Shown here: piece after piece, positions 47,291 to 59,849 of the stretch | Position numbering within the stretch: the stretch's first letter is position 1 | How the letters are laid out: each line of letters opens with the position of its first letter | Source of the DNA: Sclerodactyla briareus | Lineage: Eukaryota > Echinodermata > Holothuroidea > Dendrochirotida > Sclerodactylidae | Assembly: GCA_026419785.1 (NCBI GenBank) | Contig: JAODTK010002010.1 | Coordinates: 124,001 to 188,000, forward strand | DNA: 64,000 nucleotides | Reading direction: 5' to 3' | Notes under the pieces: model-generated | What the model saw: only the letters and a program-made list of their open reading frames with translations | Databases searched by the model: none | Told to the model about the DNA's origin: nothing | Position numbers and translations under genes: made by a program

Positions 47291-49754
47291 AGGCGACGAG
47301 TGATGGTGAATAATACTGGCTTCCGAGGAACATAATTCAGAGAGGGATGTCGGCTAGGTGGTTCACCATTTATACAACATTGTGACACAGTTTGTCCTGC
47401 TTTCATTTCAAGTGGTCCCAAGTCAAAGTTTTTTTGTAAAGATTCTAGTAACAGTTCCTGGTTCCTACAGGATTCTGATTAGCAAAAGCTAGCAGCTGCT
47501 GATGTTATACTATCAAGCATTAACGTTTATTGATGGTAGGGATTCCATGATGTAGAGGCATAATGAAGTATTGTAGGACATAGTTTCAACTTTCTGAATA
47601 CAGTCCAAAAATGTCTATGAATGACACCAAGCACACGCTGGACCTTCTTGACAGTTTGGAATGTGTGGAGAGACCAATTCCAATGTTTTCTGTGACTCCC
47701 GGTACCCTCTGCAGTACAGTATTTGCCCAAGAAGTGTAGTCCTCACTGGCGGTTTCCCCTCTTTTTGAAATTTGAGTTACACATGTTCCAGAACGATTCC
47801 TCTGTATTACGATGATAAATTAACATAAAGGCGGTTACTAATGCTTTCAGTGACCAAATTCTAATAAGTATCCAATGGTTCACCTAACATTATTCTCATC
47901 AAAATTTCATCAAAATCAGTATCGAAAAATCCTGCTATCAGAACGGGTCACCCACACACCCGCCAAACTGAATCGCTGACGCTAAGTCTCTTCCTGATTT
48001 ATGTCACAGGCAAGACACAACTATAGAGTAAGAATCTGGTATGTAATTATAATTTATTCTCTGAGCATTTACCCAACTAGATAGCAATTGTATCATGTTG
48101 GTGGCATGCAATTCTGAGTAATCATTTTTTGTCCAAATGTCAGGAGCCAAAAAACTATGGACCTAGGTTTCAATGAATATTCCTTCAACTGCCACCCCGT
48201 ATCTCCTACATAAGATATCGCTATTAACATAATATAGACGAATGGTGCATGCAATTGAATTGCAAAAAATCCAAAGTGATCATTTCCTGTCAAATGTCCC
48301 GCCTAAATTAATGGATGCCTAGGTGAATACCACAGTGAAATGCCAACTTTGATTCGTGAGAGCAAAGTTCCTGATATTATAGAAGCACGTCCCTGATTAA
48401 ATCAGGGGTTTTTTCTTCTGAATGACCAGCCATCCTGTCAGGTTATTAGGAAGTGCTAATTCTGAACATGCATTTTTTGGGTCCATGAAATATTGCCGAG
48501 ATGTGAATGAGCAATATCTCTATTGCACAGAATGTGGATCTTCATAAAAATCATTATGCAGAGAACGAGCAATACATAGGTCTAGATCATTATGCTTAGC
48601 TGTGGAGAAACCTGTTATCACTGTTCCAATTCGCTACATCAACGACAGAAATCGGGAAGGATTCACGGTTGACCGTACAGTGGCAAGCTCACCGCTCACT
48701 GAAAGCCACACAGTACCACCATCTACAGACGGTTAGATAGCAGAGATGCTATTTACAGTACATCTCCCCGGCCTCTCCACAAATGCCCCAGGTAACCGCC
48801 ATGTTTCCTCGCTCCATCACGTAGCAAAATCAATGTAAAAGCAAACTTCCATGTGGATTAGGTTTAGATGGACGTGAAATGAGACAGACACAACCGTCCA
48901 GATAGGCCTCCTTCCATCAGAGCCACACAGACACGTGTTGGTGCTAGGGATGGGAAAAAGAGGGGTTCTCCTGCCTAATTGCTGAATGAAATCTTCCCAA
49001 ACTGTTGTCCACGGGGTGAAAAACATTCTGGGTTTCGGGCTGTTCGGTGTTACTGCAAAGAAAGTTCCCTATTTCATTCTAAAATCCCCCTTGAAATGAA
49101 CAACAAGAGGGAATTCCTCCTAGAAGCTTAAAAGCTTCGCGCCACAATGCCCCAGAACAACCACCTGGAGGCATGCCTCGGCAGATTCCAACATCAACAC
49201 TCAAGAAGTCTTCCATAATAATCAATTGTTCCATGTCTTGGTTTTTGTCCATTGTGTGAGGGCACTGAATGGAAAAATCGCAAAAGATAAGGGAGGTGGT
49301 CCCTCAAAGTCATTATTCATGATTGATTTTCGTGGATTTCAGATGACCCAATTGGCATGAGGCCTATTAGATACTGGGAATCATAATGCAAATGATCCAT
49401 CTTGTCCTCACAGTCATGAATTGATGGATATATTGATTTTTTTTTATATCATTGCTCAAGTCTCACCAGGAAGTACTCGGGGTTGGCAACAAGAACTATG
49501 AGGTAATATCAGGAAAAAATTGATGCATTACCATGGTGAAAGTGGTCACAATGGTCCCCCCATACCCCCTCTGACTTTCAAACCATGAACCCCAACTGGA
49601 TTGGACATTGCTATCTTCTATGAAACATATTGGATCATTTTCTAGTGAATACCAATGGGAAGAGATTCGCGATTCAGAAGGCTGCTGTGATCACCTCTTC
49701 AAGGCCGCCAACTTCAGAGGATTTCTCATTGCATGAGTGACCCCTCTTTTACAG
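47291..49754. other. Intergenic, nothing firmly recognised
   Basis: A block near 47880-47975 (ATTCTCATCAAAATTTCATC, then GAAAAATCCTGCTATCAGAA) resembles 36780-36860 and is probably an old interspersed repeat. Upstream exons of the lipid phosphatase candidate should lie here if it is a complete gene, but I could not find its KxxxxxxRP-type exon. Confidence 0.35.
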
Positions 49755-50115
49755 CAGAAACCAACACGATCAGTTCTCAAGGTGGGATCATCTCCACTCC
49801 TCTGTCATTTCCACGACCACTCCAAAATTCGTGCCGGAAGCCGCCTTCCGTCACCATTATGGCCATTCTGGCCCTGCCAGGTATTGTACTACCCCTGTCC
49901 CGGTGGCTGCCGGGGGCCGGGTTCGCTGCCGCTGCTCTGCATCTTTCTCGTGAGCTTCTTCCCCTAGGACTCGTGGATCTCCAGGTACTTGGCCCCCGAT
50001 CGGTCAGTAACACCGCTTCACCATTGGACAGATCCCCCTAACGGTGGTAGTATTTTAGGAATGACTTCTTATGGCAGGCTGTGTTAATCCTGGAAAATGT
50101 AAAGCAAGACAGGAG
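49755..50115 (+). CDS. PAP2-type lipid phosphatase-like exon (broken frame)
   Basis: An acceptor CTCTTTTACAG precedes the exon and a donor GAGGTATGTC follows. One frame carries YGHSGPARY, reminiscent of the PSGHS motif. A second carries hydrophobic sequence (SLPLLCIFLVSFFP), then SRYLAPDRSV and HHWTDPPNGGSILGMTSY. The last part resembles the third catalytic motif SRx5HxxxD and following glycine-rich helix of phospholipid phosphatases, for example HHWQDVLVGSMIGMT in PLPP5 as recalled. Several one-base shifts are needed, and the SR to H spacing is longer than usual. If real, it dephosphorylates lipid phosphates at a membrane. Not enough is seen to name the subtype. Confidence 0.4.
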
Positions 50116-50436
50116 GTATGTCGCAGGCCTGGCCATTGTGTTCGGTTGTTTCGTGTGGTAATGTGCTGTAACATCAAAGCCGTCCAAGTATTTCTGTTGT
50201 GTGAGGGTTACATTACACTTAGGAGTGGTTACACCATAATAGAGGGCGCTGAGGAAATTCGGACTTCTGGCCAAGGACATGAGGCAAACTGGCAGGAAGA
50301 GAAGACACTGTGATGGTGCGATGAACCTTGAACATTAAGCAAGCACAGTGAAAGAAAAGCAAAACAACTCTTGCAGTTGCTCCTTTTAAGTTCCAAAACA
50401 GCCTTGATTGTATGTCTTCTTTCTGCCTCTTTCCAG

Positions 50437-50479
50437 CCCCGAAGCTACCCTAGACTATGATATAATTGAAGTATATTGA
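50437..50479 (+). CDS. Possible last exon of the lipid phosphatase candidate
   Basis: A good acceptor (TTCTGCCTCTTTCCAG) is followed by a short open frame, PEATLDYDIIEVY, then TGA. The position, about 320 bases after the candidate donor at 50116, suits a short terminal exon encoding a cytoplasmic tail. There is no sequence match to support it beyond position and splice site. Confidence 0.25.
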
Positions 50480-51240
50480 CTGTTACAAGAACTATAATTG
50501 AAAGATCGGTGGCTGGAACGATAGTAATTAGGTCCAACTTTGTAATTTTGGGAATAGGCCCCGTGGCCAGAACATTCAAAATTTGTTGCAGCCGGCCGCT
50601 CCTTGAAAAGTCGGTGACTGATCACCATTTCCCTAAGGACTAGAGATGATGAGTGCCGTAATTATGACTGAAAGTTCTTCTTGAGATGAGGATATCGAAA
50701 CGAGGACATCATTTTTCCAATATCAATGATGCTTATTTCTCGAATATTTCGAAGGCTAATTGTAACTATTTAATAATAACACAGGATCCACTCACTCTCA
50801 TTAATGGGAGCAACATGCCTGGAAGGAGACAGTGCAAGCATTGCAGTTGGGAAATGTGTTTGTAACAACTCTGATAGTCAATGTATATGACCTGAAACAA
50901 ACAAGCACCCGTATATGTATCCATTGGTCACGGGGACCCAGTGTAAATTTAATCCCTGAGGACCGAATGAGGGACCTAAAAACAAACACTTTCCTGATCA
51001 AACAATCGAACTGAACATTTAGCTCTTCTTTACAGAATGGCTGGACAGTAGTAACTACAGTATGAGGTGACATTTGACCTTCAACGATCGACGCGCCGCG
51101 GCAAATTGTTTTTCTTCCGATTTTGGCCCTGCATAACAAAGAATGCAGGGCAAATCCTATTAGAAAATTAGTGTTGTCTTTGTGTGGTACGGTACCTTCG
51201 TTGCGTACCCATTCCATTTATTTTGGGAGATGTACGCCTG
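50480..51240. other. Intergenic, one unexplained minus-strand open frame
   Basis: A 138-codon open frame lies on the minus strand (50801-51217). It has ten or so cysteines and no motif I recognise, no clear splice sites and no second copy, so I do not call a gene. Confidence 0.35.
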
Positions 51241-51250
51241 ATTATTAGGA

Positions 51251-51277
51251 GGGGGGGGGGGGGGGGGGGGGGGGGGG
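51251..51277 (+). repeat. G27 homopolymer
   Basis: This is an uninterrupted run of about 27 G. On this strand it can form stacked G-quadruplex structures. A second G-rich cluster with runs of 8-14 G lies at 56250-56300. Confidence 0.9.
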
Positions 51278-51733
51278 AGATACAATAGGAGGATTCCCCC
51301 AACTCCAAAGATGGGGAGATGTATGTCCCTCCCCTGACCCCCCCTTGCCCCACCCCTCCAGGATTACGCCTATGGTATTTGCAAGGTGTCTTGAGATGGT
51401 CACTTATCTGTTTCAGGCTAAGTTTGGTCCCTGAGGAGCAAAATAATAGGCAAGTTCAGAGGCCAAGGGCCTACTGTGGCTGAAATTGTGGGAATTAGTG
51501 CGGAAGCTATTGAAAATTATACTTTTGATCCTTATTTTTAGTTCACACATAATACAATTTTGCCTGGAAAGAAGAGATCACTACGGCCAGAAAATTTGCC
51601 GTGAACTGAAGGATTTGCCCTTCCAGTTAAGTTAGGTAGCTACTGGGAAGCAGGAACGGGATGGCATGGAGTGCATGAATTCCCTATTGTACCCACTACC
51701 CATGCCTATAGAGTACACACTTTTACAGTTAAA

Positions 51734-52050
51734 CTTGTGTGAGCAATTGTTGCAATGTAGTGTTTAGAGAGAGGGAGTCAACAAGGAGACAAACTTGGGC
51801 CAACTTGGCAGTATGTGGCAACTTCGGCGTGTATGACATGGTACCAGAGATTTGCTGATTGTTATTGTCTGAGCCCCCCCCCCCCCCAGATTCCCAGACA
51901 GTATTAATTGTGTTAGCAATTGTTTGCAATGTACGTTTAGAGAGAGGGCGTAAGGGACAAACTTGGCCAACCTGTGGGCAATGGGAACTTTCGGCGGAGC
52001 ATGGTACCAGAGATTTGCTGATTTGTTATTTTCTGAGCCCCCCCCCCCCA
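51734..52050 (+). repeat. Two-copy tandem repeat of ~172 bases with C-run
   Basis: The first unit (from 51736) and the second (from 51910) share AGCAATTGTTGCAATGTA, TTAGAGAGAGGG, ACAAACTTGGCCAAC-like, CATGGTACCAGAGATTTGCTG and a run of C at the right end. Each copy begins with GTGTGAGC or GTGTTAGC. The open frames on both strands follow from the duplication. Confidence 0.85.
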
Positions 52051-52849
52051 GGATTCACAAATTCCCCTTTAAAAGATGTTAAGGGGGAGGGGGAAGGAAA
52101 TCACCACATTTGGGTCTAGCACTGGAAATGTTGCAGTGTCTCTGTGTAAAGGTAAGAGGTTGCAAGAGGGGAGGAACTGTTTCGTCTGGCCAATTCGACC
52201 ATGACCACCGCGATCCACTATGTCTTGGGGTGATCAGGATTGGCTCGTGTAAATTTTATATTCTGTGACTCTGCCGGTATACATTTGACAGTTTTATAAT
52301 TCCTTGTGCTAACAACCCCTTCGAGGTTAAGAGAGAAAACACGGGGTAGCTACATATAGGTTAGTCATACTCGTAAATCAGTGCAAAAAGAGAGAAGGAA
52401 GTAGGAAATCAATTTATACATCAGAAAAGAAAAAAATGACTGGAAATTACTTGCGGTCAGGTGCCGCGACTCCAAGAAAGAAGCTCCAGGCAAAGAGCGC
52501 TCTGCACGAGAAGCATTTGTGAAGAAATACTACTTAAGCAGTTGGGAGACCGTGATACCTCTTGCTCGGAAAAAAACAAAAATCATACTCAGGGAGGTTC
52601 AACATTAACAGTTTGGAGGACGCAATAAACCTCTGCGCAAAGATTGTGATTACGTTGGGCAGAGGTTGAATCACTGACCGTCCGGATATACGAGACTCAA
52701 CCTACTAACATTTCGTGTTGCATTATCAAAGACAGCTTAGTGCTAACGAGCAAAATGGTGGGCAGATGCTTATTATGTGTGACATCATTTAATACTAAAA
52801 GAATGGCAATTATGGAGACAAGTTTTCAAGAGCATAGTAAGTTGAGGCT

Positions 52850-54530
52850 TTCATAATAAACCAGAAAGCCACAATGCTTAGTGATTCCTTGACTCTTTCT
52901 GACAACCTAAGCCAGACACAAGGACAATGGGAGATTGTACCCTTGTTATGGCAACATACATCTGTCAAATTTTCCCACTTTTTTCCCAACCCCCTAGTGT
53001 CCTATACCTTGATAAGATAGCTACATACTAATTTCGAGGATTTCAGAATTTGACTCGTGGTGACCCATCAAACAGTAAAGGGTTCAGACTAATCATCGGA
53101 AACAAAATAATACCGAGTATGAGCTTCATCCATTCAGGTGGGTCGAGTTTATCATGTTCACAGCCCAAAATTGACCAAAATAATATTGACTATTTTAAAC
53201 AATTCTCCTATTTTCGACCAAAATTTCACCCCACCTGACCTATACCAAACAACAAAGGTTCCTGTACTCTCCTAAGAAGCTAACACAAATTTTCAACCTT
53301 TCAACCCGTCAGACCAACCATTCGGACTTTACCATCATCACAAGGTTTTCAGACTTTAACCCTGGGCCCTCACGATACCCTGACCTAACCCCACAACAAT
53401 ATGGTTCATATACTTATCACAGGGGAACACACATACCAAGTATGCACGTCATCCATCCAGATGTGCCGATAGTCGTGTTTAACAAGCCAAAATTGGCCAA
53501 ATTATTGATTTTCACAAATTTTTGTATTTTTGATGACCAAAAATTCCCACCCCTCGACCTATACAAAAAACAATAGGGTTCCCTGCACTCCCCATAAGAA
53601 GCTACAACATATTTGAACCCGATCAGACGCAACATTCTGGACTCATCGTGTTCACAAGGTTTTCAACTTTGACCTCTTGTGCCTTCTCCGATGATCCTGA
53701 CTGACCCAAACAATAGTTCATGAACCCATCATGGGGAACACACGTACCATGTATAAACTTCAATTCATCATGTGGGGATTAGAGTGATCGTGTTCACAGA
53801 TCCAAATTGGCCAAATCAATTGATTTTTCACAATTTTTTCTATTTTTGACCAACTTCACACCCCGACCTATAACCAAAAACATGAGGTTCTGGACCTCCC
53901 ATCCTTAAGAAAGCTACACACTAAATCGAACCCGATCAGAACCAACCATTCGGACTTCATGTGTCACAAGGTTTTCAGACTTTGACCTCTGGTGACCTCA
54001 GATGGCTCCTGACCTGACCCCAAAACAATAGGGTTACATGTACCATCATGGGGAACACACATACCAGGTTCTCAACTTCATCCATCCATGTGGGGTTCAC
54101 GTATCGTGTTCACAAGCCAAAATTGGCAAAATTATTGACTCTTTTCACAAATTTTCATTTTTGACACAAAATTCACTCCGACCTTTTACCCAAACAATAG
54201 GGTTCCTGACTCCCCCACCTTAAGAAAGGCTACACACCAAATTTTAACCCAATCAGACCAACCATTCTGGACTTATCCTGTTCACAAGGTTTCACACTTG
54301 AACCTCTGGTGACTTCAGATGACCTCTGACCTACCCCAAAACAATAGTTTCACGTACTCATTATTGGGAACACACACCCTAAGTATATGAGTTCCATCCA
54401 TACCAGGTGGGGTTCGAGTTATATCGTGTTCACACAAAGCCAGCGTCACATACACACATAACACATACATAGACACACACTTTCAATGAACTGCATAGAT
54501 TCTTCTGGACTTCGTCAAGGAAATCAAAAA
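52850..54530 (-). mobile_element. Composite satellite element 3, inverted
   Basis: Read on the minus strand it repeats the plan of elements 1 and 2. The left end, CCTTGACGAAGTCCAGAAGAATC, is at about 54498-54525. It is followed by a TG-type microsatellite (54450-54480) and about five satellite units bounded by TCGTGTTCACA on the + strand near 53150, 53472, 53791, 54108 and 54422, spaced about 315 bases. The right module AGTCAAGGAATCACTAAGC is at about 52877-52896. The hairpin and the second array are not seen. It lies outside the receptor gene, so the element is dispersed. Confidence 0.75.
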
Positions 54531-56240
54531 CAATCCCTAACAAACACCCTAATCTCTAAACAGTAACACTATTCTCTACACCCATGTAGCACATGGGCAT
54601 CATGCCTATCTGTTGATACCAAGCCCCAGACATGCTGTCCTAAGTTCCTATACAGAACAGAAGTCAGTATGAACCCTGTTGCTATGTTGGCTAACATGTG
54701 ACAGCGCTTTCAATTATAGTAGTGCTACAGTGACATGTGATTCGGGCGAGATGGTTCGCAATCTACACGTAAGAATATGGGAATATGCTTGACATCCTCC
54801 TTTAATTCGAGCTTCACAATGAGCTCTAGTTCACCAGTAATGTCAATTTACGCCTAGATGGTGGGAATTCTGCCAGACGCAAGCGATTCGTATTCCCGAT
54901 TTAATCGTGTGTTTTCCCTGTGCTTACGATAGATCGTTTCCCTTCCCATCGATTTTCCTGCGACGTTTTCTGAAACAGGTAACACTCACTGAAGTAGTTG
55001 CAGAATCTTGCACTTTGATATACCATTTTTACTACTGGAGCAACGACGGGGTTTTATTTTCGGGGGGTCCTGGTCGAAGAAAGGCGCTGATAGAGAATGA
55101 ACAAACCGGACGTGTTTCACGATGTTACACACCACTAGGGTGCCATCTCACTTTAAGTTTGTGTTCTCTGACGAAATTTGGACAGGGCACACAATACGTA
55201 CTCTGATCATCTGATGTCCTGGGGTCCCAGTTAATAGAATAGCTCAATGGTTGATACGTCCAGACACCTGGACCAATGTGTAGTATTCCCTAACATCTGA
55301 AGACCCTCATATAGAAAATTTTAGGCACAGAATAAAATTTTTGGCAAAGAATAAAATCAAAACTGGGCGCTATTGATCTAAAGTGGCTCTCGGCTAATGC
55401 CATTTTGCAGTTGATTCGTGTTTGGCTGTTGGTGCACACGTACGCGATAACCAGATGAGGGTGTTTTGTTAGTGTGAAGGATACAGATAACAGATCCTCG
55501 ATCGAGGTCAATTATCTCATAGAGTCAGGAATGTAGAGTGTTAGGTAGCAGTTTCACGAAAAAGAATTCTTAGGGACATAACTCTCACTTACCTGTTATA
55601 ATAGCCGCCCATCATTTCGATCTCCAAGTACAGCTAAAATCTGCATGTGCTGTTGGTTTTGACGACAAATCATTGCATGTTGGTGTATACGAGCTCCAAC
55701 TATAAACTACTAAAACTAGGGTAAATTCACTTCGTCTTCCTTCAGGCAATGTGTAGTGAGTGCTGTGAGAGCATTTTCTTTTTACATTACAAATACGGGC
55801 ATCGCGCGTTGTACGATTGTACAGTTCGAAGAATTTCAACTTGATGATCGAAATTCAATTTCAAAGTTGTAGCTGTTTCCAGGTCATGCATATAACCTAT
55901 ATTGTAGGAGCTGCCCGTATTTATTGACGGATGATTCGCTGATGAACGTTTCTCTGAATACTGAGTGAAACCTACCCCTAAATGAAAACTATGCAGACGG
56001 GCCTGCTTACAGTTGTGCATGTGCAAGGCCAGATTTATCATGATTTCATTGACAGAACAAATGATAAGACAGCTTAGCACCAGCTACACACTAAATTTCC
56101 GACTTAATCAGCTCAAATATCGGAACTTCATCCGTTAGAGAAATTTACAAGGATTTTCCAGCTTCGACCCCTGTTCACCTCTCACTCCCCAAATAATGTC
56201 ATGTAATCACAGTGACGTCACCAGAACTTTCGTCCGGGAG
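54531..56240. other. Intergenic, nothing recognised
   Basis: There is no supported gene or repeat. Open frames at 54907-55206 (+) and 55787-56080 (-) have no motif I recognise. Confidence 0.4.
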
Positions 56241-56249
56241 GGCATCATC

Positions 56250-56300
56250 AGGGAGGGGGGGGGGGGGGACGGGAGGAGGGAGGGGGGCGGGGGGGGAACA
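56250..56300 (+). repeat. G-rich tract
   Basis: The tract has G-runs of 4 to about 14 bases with single A or C breaks. It is low complexity with strong G-quadruplex potential. Confidence 0.85.
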
Positions 56301-57439
56301 GACATACTAGGCGGCCCAAGAATACTATCTAAGCGGAAGCGCCAACCATGATTGGCAGCGAATCGTACAAGGAATTTTTGGTTTTAGTTTTTCTTAGTTT
56401 TTAATCTTTAGTTTTCAGCCACTGGAAAATATTCGGTTGTGCAAGCCCCAGCTGCCGGAGATGGCCTTTCCCGGGCATTTTAGACTGCATGTACCAAATT
56501 TCAAAACTGGGCCTTGTATGAATGATACAAATTGTAACGGTGGAATGATTGGATATTTGACGGACTTCGTCCTATCATTGCCCCGGAATTTTCGGCCAGA
56601 ATTGTTCAACAATTACTGCATCCTTACTACGTACACAAGTTGCGAGCGCGCAAAAATGTTCCGTATTTCCAGGGCACTTCTGAATAAAACAAGCGAGCCC
56701 AGCAAAAATTTAGCGGCCACATTAGCCAGATTTTAGCTCCATTGTCCCCACCATGAGTAAACTTTCAGCTTGAGAGCAGGGATATTCCGAGTAGAGTGTA
56801 CCTGAAGCACTATAACTAGTCCATGAAGACTAAAAACCAGCATTGAAAATCTCAGCAGTCTGATAGCCTATGCTACTGCCAGTTCGAAATTGCGGTCGGG
56901 TTGAGAGAGGAAGAGAAACGGACAAAAGGCTAGGAAGGTTGGTAACTCAAAAGAGGTTGATTGTAGTTTTCAAGGTCAATGAGCATGTTGTTGTAATGTT
57001 CACCCTCACAGATATGTATAAGCGTGGCGGGGGGGGCCAATGCGGCAGACATTTCCCATAGAGCTTGCGGGGATTGTAGGGAGACGGGCAGGAGGCAACG
57101 GACGAATGCCCCAGTAATCTGATAATACCACGCGCGAAGCACGACCTTTGTACACTTTTTAGTGCATTCGAGGCAAATTTGGCATAATTTTCTGCTTTCT
57201 TGTCATAAAAAACAACCACAATTAGCCAGTCTATATCAAACCTCAGTGGGAGTCGAAACTGCTACATATCTTTTTTCGAAATCCAAATCTCAACAGCTGG
57301 GGCACCACGGGGGCACAAGGTTTTTCGAAGGGGCACGTGCCCTCGCCCCCCCCCCTTCCTTGCGACGCACTGTGTCTGGGTGACACAAATACCTAGTCAT
57401 GATCTAATGATCGGCTTCATTGCAGTGATTCATGTTTAT
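56301..57439. other. Intergenic, nothing recognised
   Basis: A 99-codon open frame at 56437-56736 contains GPCMNDTNCNGG and several cysteines, but no family is evident. G- and C-runs lie near 57030 and 57350. Confidence 0.35.
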
Positions 57440-57800
57440 CATGTTTAGTTTTTACAAGCTGAAATTGGCTAAATTATCACTCCTCACACATCACTCTTAC
57501 ACAGGGTACCTTACTTTGGATCAGACCGAATTTTCGGCGTGGCTTGCTGTTACCTCAGGTGGCCGCGAACCTTGCCCAACCCACGGGTGTTCCCTGTACT
57601 CAATCCTGGGGAACACACATGCCAAATAGAGTTTTCAATTCCTTAGGGGATCGGATAAACTGTTCACAACTAAATTTGGCCAAAATTATCTTTTTTCATT
57701 TATTTTCAGTCCGAACCAATTTGTTTCCTGAAACAAAAGGGTTTCTGTAATCCCCCCAAAAGCGTACATCAAATTTCACTGATCTGACCACCATCGGTAG
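57440..57800 (-). repeat. Lone degenerate copy of the ~310-base satellite unit
   Basis: On the minus strand this shares the phrases of composite elements 1-3. On the + strand they appear as GGGGAACACACATGCCAA, TGTTCACAACTAAATTTGGCC, CAAAAGGGTTTCTGTAATCC and CATCAAATTTCACTGATCTGACCA. Only about one unit is present, without microsatellite or hairpin. Confidence 0.65.
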
Positions 57801-58249
57801 ACCCTGTTGGTCTGCTCGGCGTATGTATTACTCTACTATGAATGCCTGTTATATCTGCCGTGGCCGTTGGCTGCTTGCCGACAGATCCGAGGTACGGACA
57901 GATCGGAGGGATGGGAAAATTAGCTGGCGCCGTGGCCGGCGTGTATGTCGGAAAGCAATGGCGAAAAGCCCTTTACCAATGGCTAGAAGCAGCGGGGGAC
58001 CGAGGAAAGAGGGAATAGTTGGGAAGGGTAGATGAATGGAGAGCGAGAAGGAGCATCAAGGAGAACGGGGGAGTGAGATGGTAGGTGGAGGCTCTCTGTC
58101 GATGGGTTGGTAACGTGTCGGGATGACCGTAGAATCGAGTCCACGACAACCATGATCGTGGGGGTAAGATTGCGTTGAGGTAGCTTTTAAGAAACATTGG
58201 ACGGAATTAGGTCAGTTTTCGACCTTGGTAGTAGCCTCCTGTCTCCTCG

Positions 58250-58490
58250 TCTAGTTCTATAGAGGGATTTCGTTGAGGTCGAATCAGCAGACGTGTAAGC
58301 TCTTTTAAGAATAGGGGTGATATGATTTCGTGTCTCAACCCTGCAAAACTACTCTAGGCAGTAGTATTCTGAATTCTATGCAACCGAGATAAATGGTTAG
58401 CGGAAACCCCCGACAGTGAGGAATTTCCACAGTCGATCGCTCGAAGTTTCTGGGATAGCGCCCTTATCGAGTTAATTTCATTCATATTTT
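58250..58490 (-). mobile_element. CR1/L2-like non-LTR retrotransposon relic (end of RT)
   Basis: On the minus strand the frame reads AIDCGNSSLSGVSANHLSRL, then HRIQNTTA, a stop, and LRHEIISPLFLKELTRLLI. This follows the C-terminal part of reverse transcriptases of CR1/L2 type (LDYCNSLLSGV..LQRIQNAAARLV..HITPVLKELHWLPV). It has stops and shifts, so it is dead. No endonuclease or full RT was seen. Confidence 0.6.
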
Positions 58491-59339
58491 TTATTTAAAT
58501 AATTAAGTTGCTCCTCTCCATTATGAAATACATCACGGACTTGCATAGCATATAGATTCGGTGATAAAAGTAGGTGAATGTCCATGTGAATGTTCAGATT
58601 TTTCTGACCAATGCATAGACTGGAATGATTCATTGCCATCATAATGGGAATTCGATTGGGTAGAATGGACACGGGCCCTACCACGGAAACCTCACTTCGG
58701 GTTTTTTTTTCAATTATTGAGTGGCCATCCAAGAGTAATCTTCCTGTGATGCACGACTAACGTAAGACTAGGACCCTCGGCCAATCGCAACTGCAAGTAC
58801 CTCCACCTGAGGGAAAAACGCTCGTGACTGTTGGAATTTGAAAACCCATAATGTTTGCTTCGTTTCTTCTTTTTTCTTTTCTTCTTTTTGCCTTCCTGAC
58901 TCCACGTGTCGGCCTATGACATCGCAAAACAATTCGGCGTCTTTCGCGTATAGTTAAGACAGTCATCCATCTATTAGACCAACATTTAGTTTATTTCACC
59001 AAGACTTGAAGCTTCGTACCCATGTACCCTCGGAACTTTGGGGTATATTCACATGCCCCCCCCCCCCTTCCTGTGATAGACGGTTAAGGGGCAGGTAACC
59101 CTTGGTTGATCCGTGCGCTCTAGATCCTAACCTAACTTCACCGATCACCCGACAACCTTTACAAAACCGAGCTCGAATACTTTGGCATGCGTCAGTTCGT
59201 GACCTATCTTGTATAGGGTTAATGTGACCGAGATGACGGCCATTCATGCAGTTTAAAGCGGTTAAGTCAATAGAACTGGAGTACCTAATAAATACGACCA
59301 GCTGATAGGAAACTCTATAACTAACAACAACCCGGTACT
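58491..59339. other. Intergenic, nothing recognised
   Basis: A C11-type run lies near 59056. Open frames of up to 130 codons on the minus strand show no motif. Confidence 0.35.
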
Positions 59340-59580
59340 TTGTACCAAATGATTTTGTCTTACGGAGCGCACTTTCCGCAGGTCGCACTCCGACAATCCG
59401 GGAGAGTAATGTGGCTGTACTCCGCGCCGGTGTACTCGCAGGATCTTAAACAGGTTCCCAATGGTGTGAAGGCAGGTGCGAGAATTATACCTTTGCGAAT
59501 GGCACTACCTGACTCGAATCCATAACTTCCTGGATTACGAGCGTCGGAGGTTTTACCGCGAGACCACCCTAGCCTCAGGT
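59340..59580 (-). mobile_element. tRNA-derived SINE, second type
   Basis: On the minus strand a tRNA-like head (about 59500-59575) shows GTGGTCTCGCGGTAAAACC, an anticodon loop CTCGTAA (Thr-CGT-like) and a B box GGATTCGAGTC. The anticodon stem does not pair, so it is not a working tRNA gene. The body differs from the SINE at 17110 and 25640, which suggests a separate family. Confidence 0.5.
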
Positions 59581-59849
59581 ATAATGATTTTTAAATTTTT
59601 GCAAGGCTAATGCATCTACGCGGAAATGGCTACAGAACCGCCATGTCGAGCCAGTATACTCGTCATGTAACAATACAAACCCGTAGTCGGCACAACAAAA
59701 ATGGGACGTATTGGTTGTTCATGTCTCCGACAAAAAAAACAAGAGCACCTTGTGCTGTACTCAAACTGCACAAATTTACCGGGGACAGATGTATAATTAT
59801 GTGATAAATGTTCAAGATCATGATGTCAAGAAAGGTAGTTTTTCAAAGA

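Noticed and set aside
47006-47333. Serine/proline-rich minus-strand frames as a gene
   Set aside because: They arise from the purine-rich tract and show no domain.
50801-51217. 138-codon minus-strand open frame as a gene
   Set aside because: No recognisable domain, no splice sites and no supporting context; length alone is not enough in AT-rich DNA.
56437-56736. Cysteine-containing open frame as a secreted or transposase exon
   Set aside because: No family pattern, no second copy and an equally long open frame on the opposite strand.
59500-59575. tRNA-Thr(CGT) gene on the minus strand
   Set aside because: The loop looks right, but anticodon and acceptor stems are broken; a SINE head is more likely.
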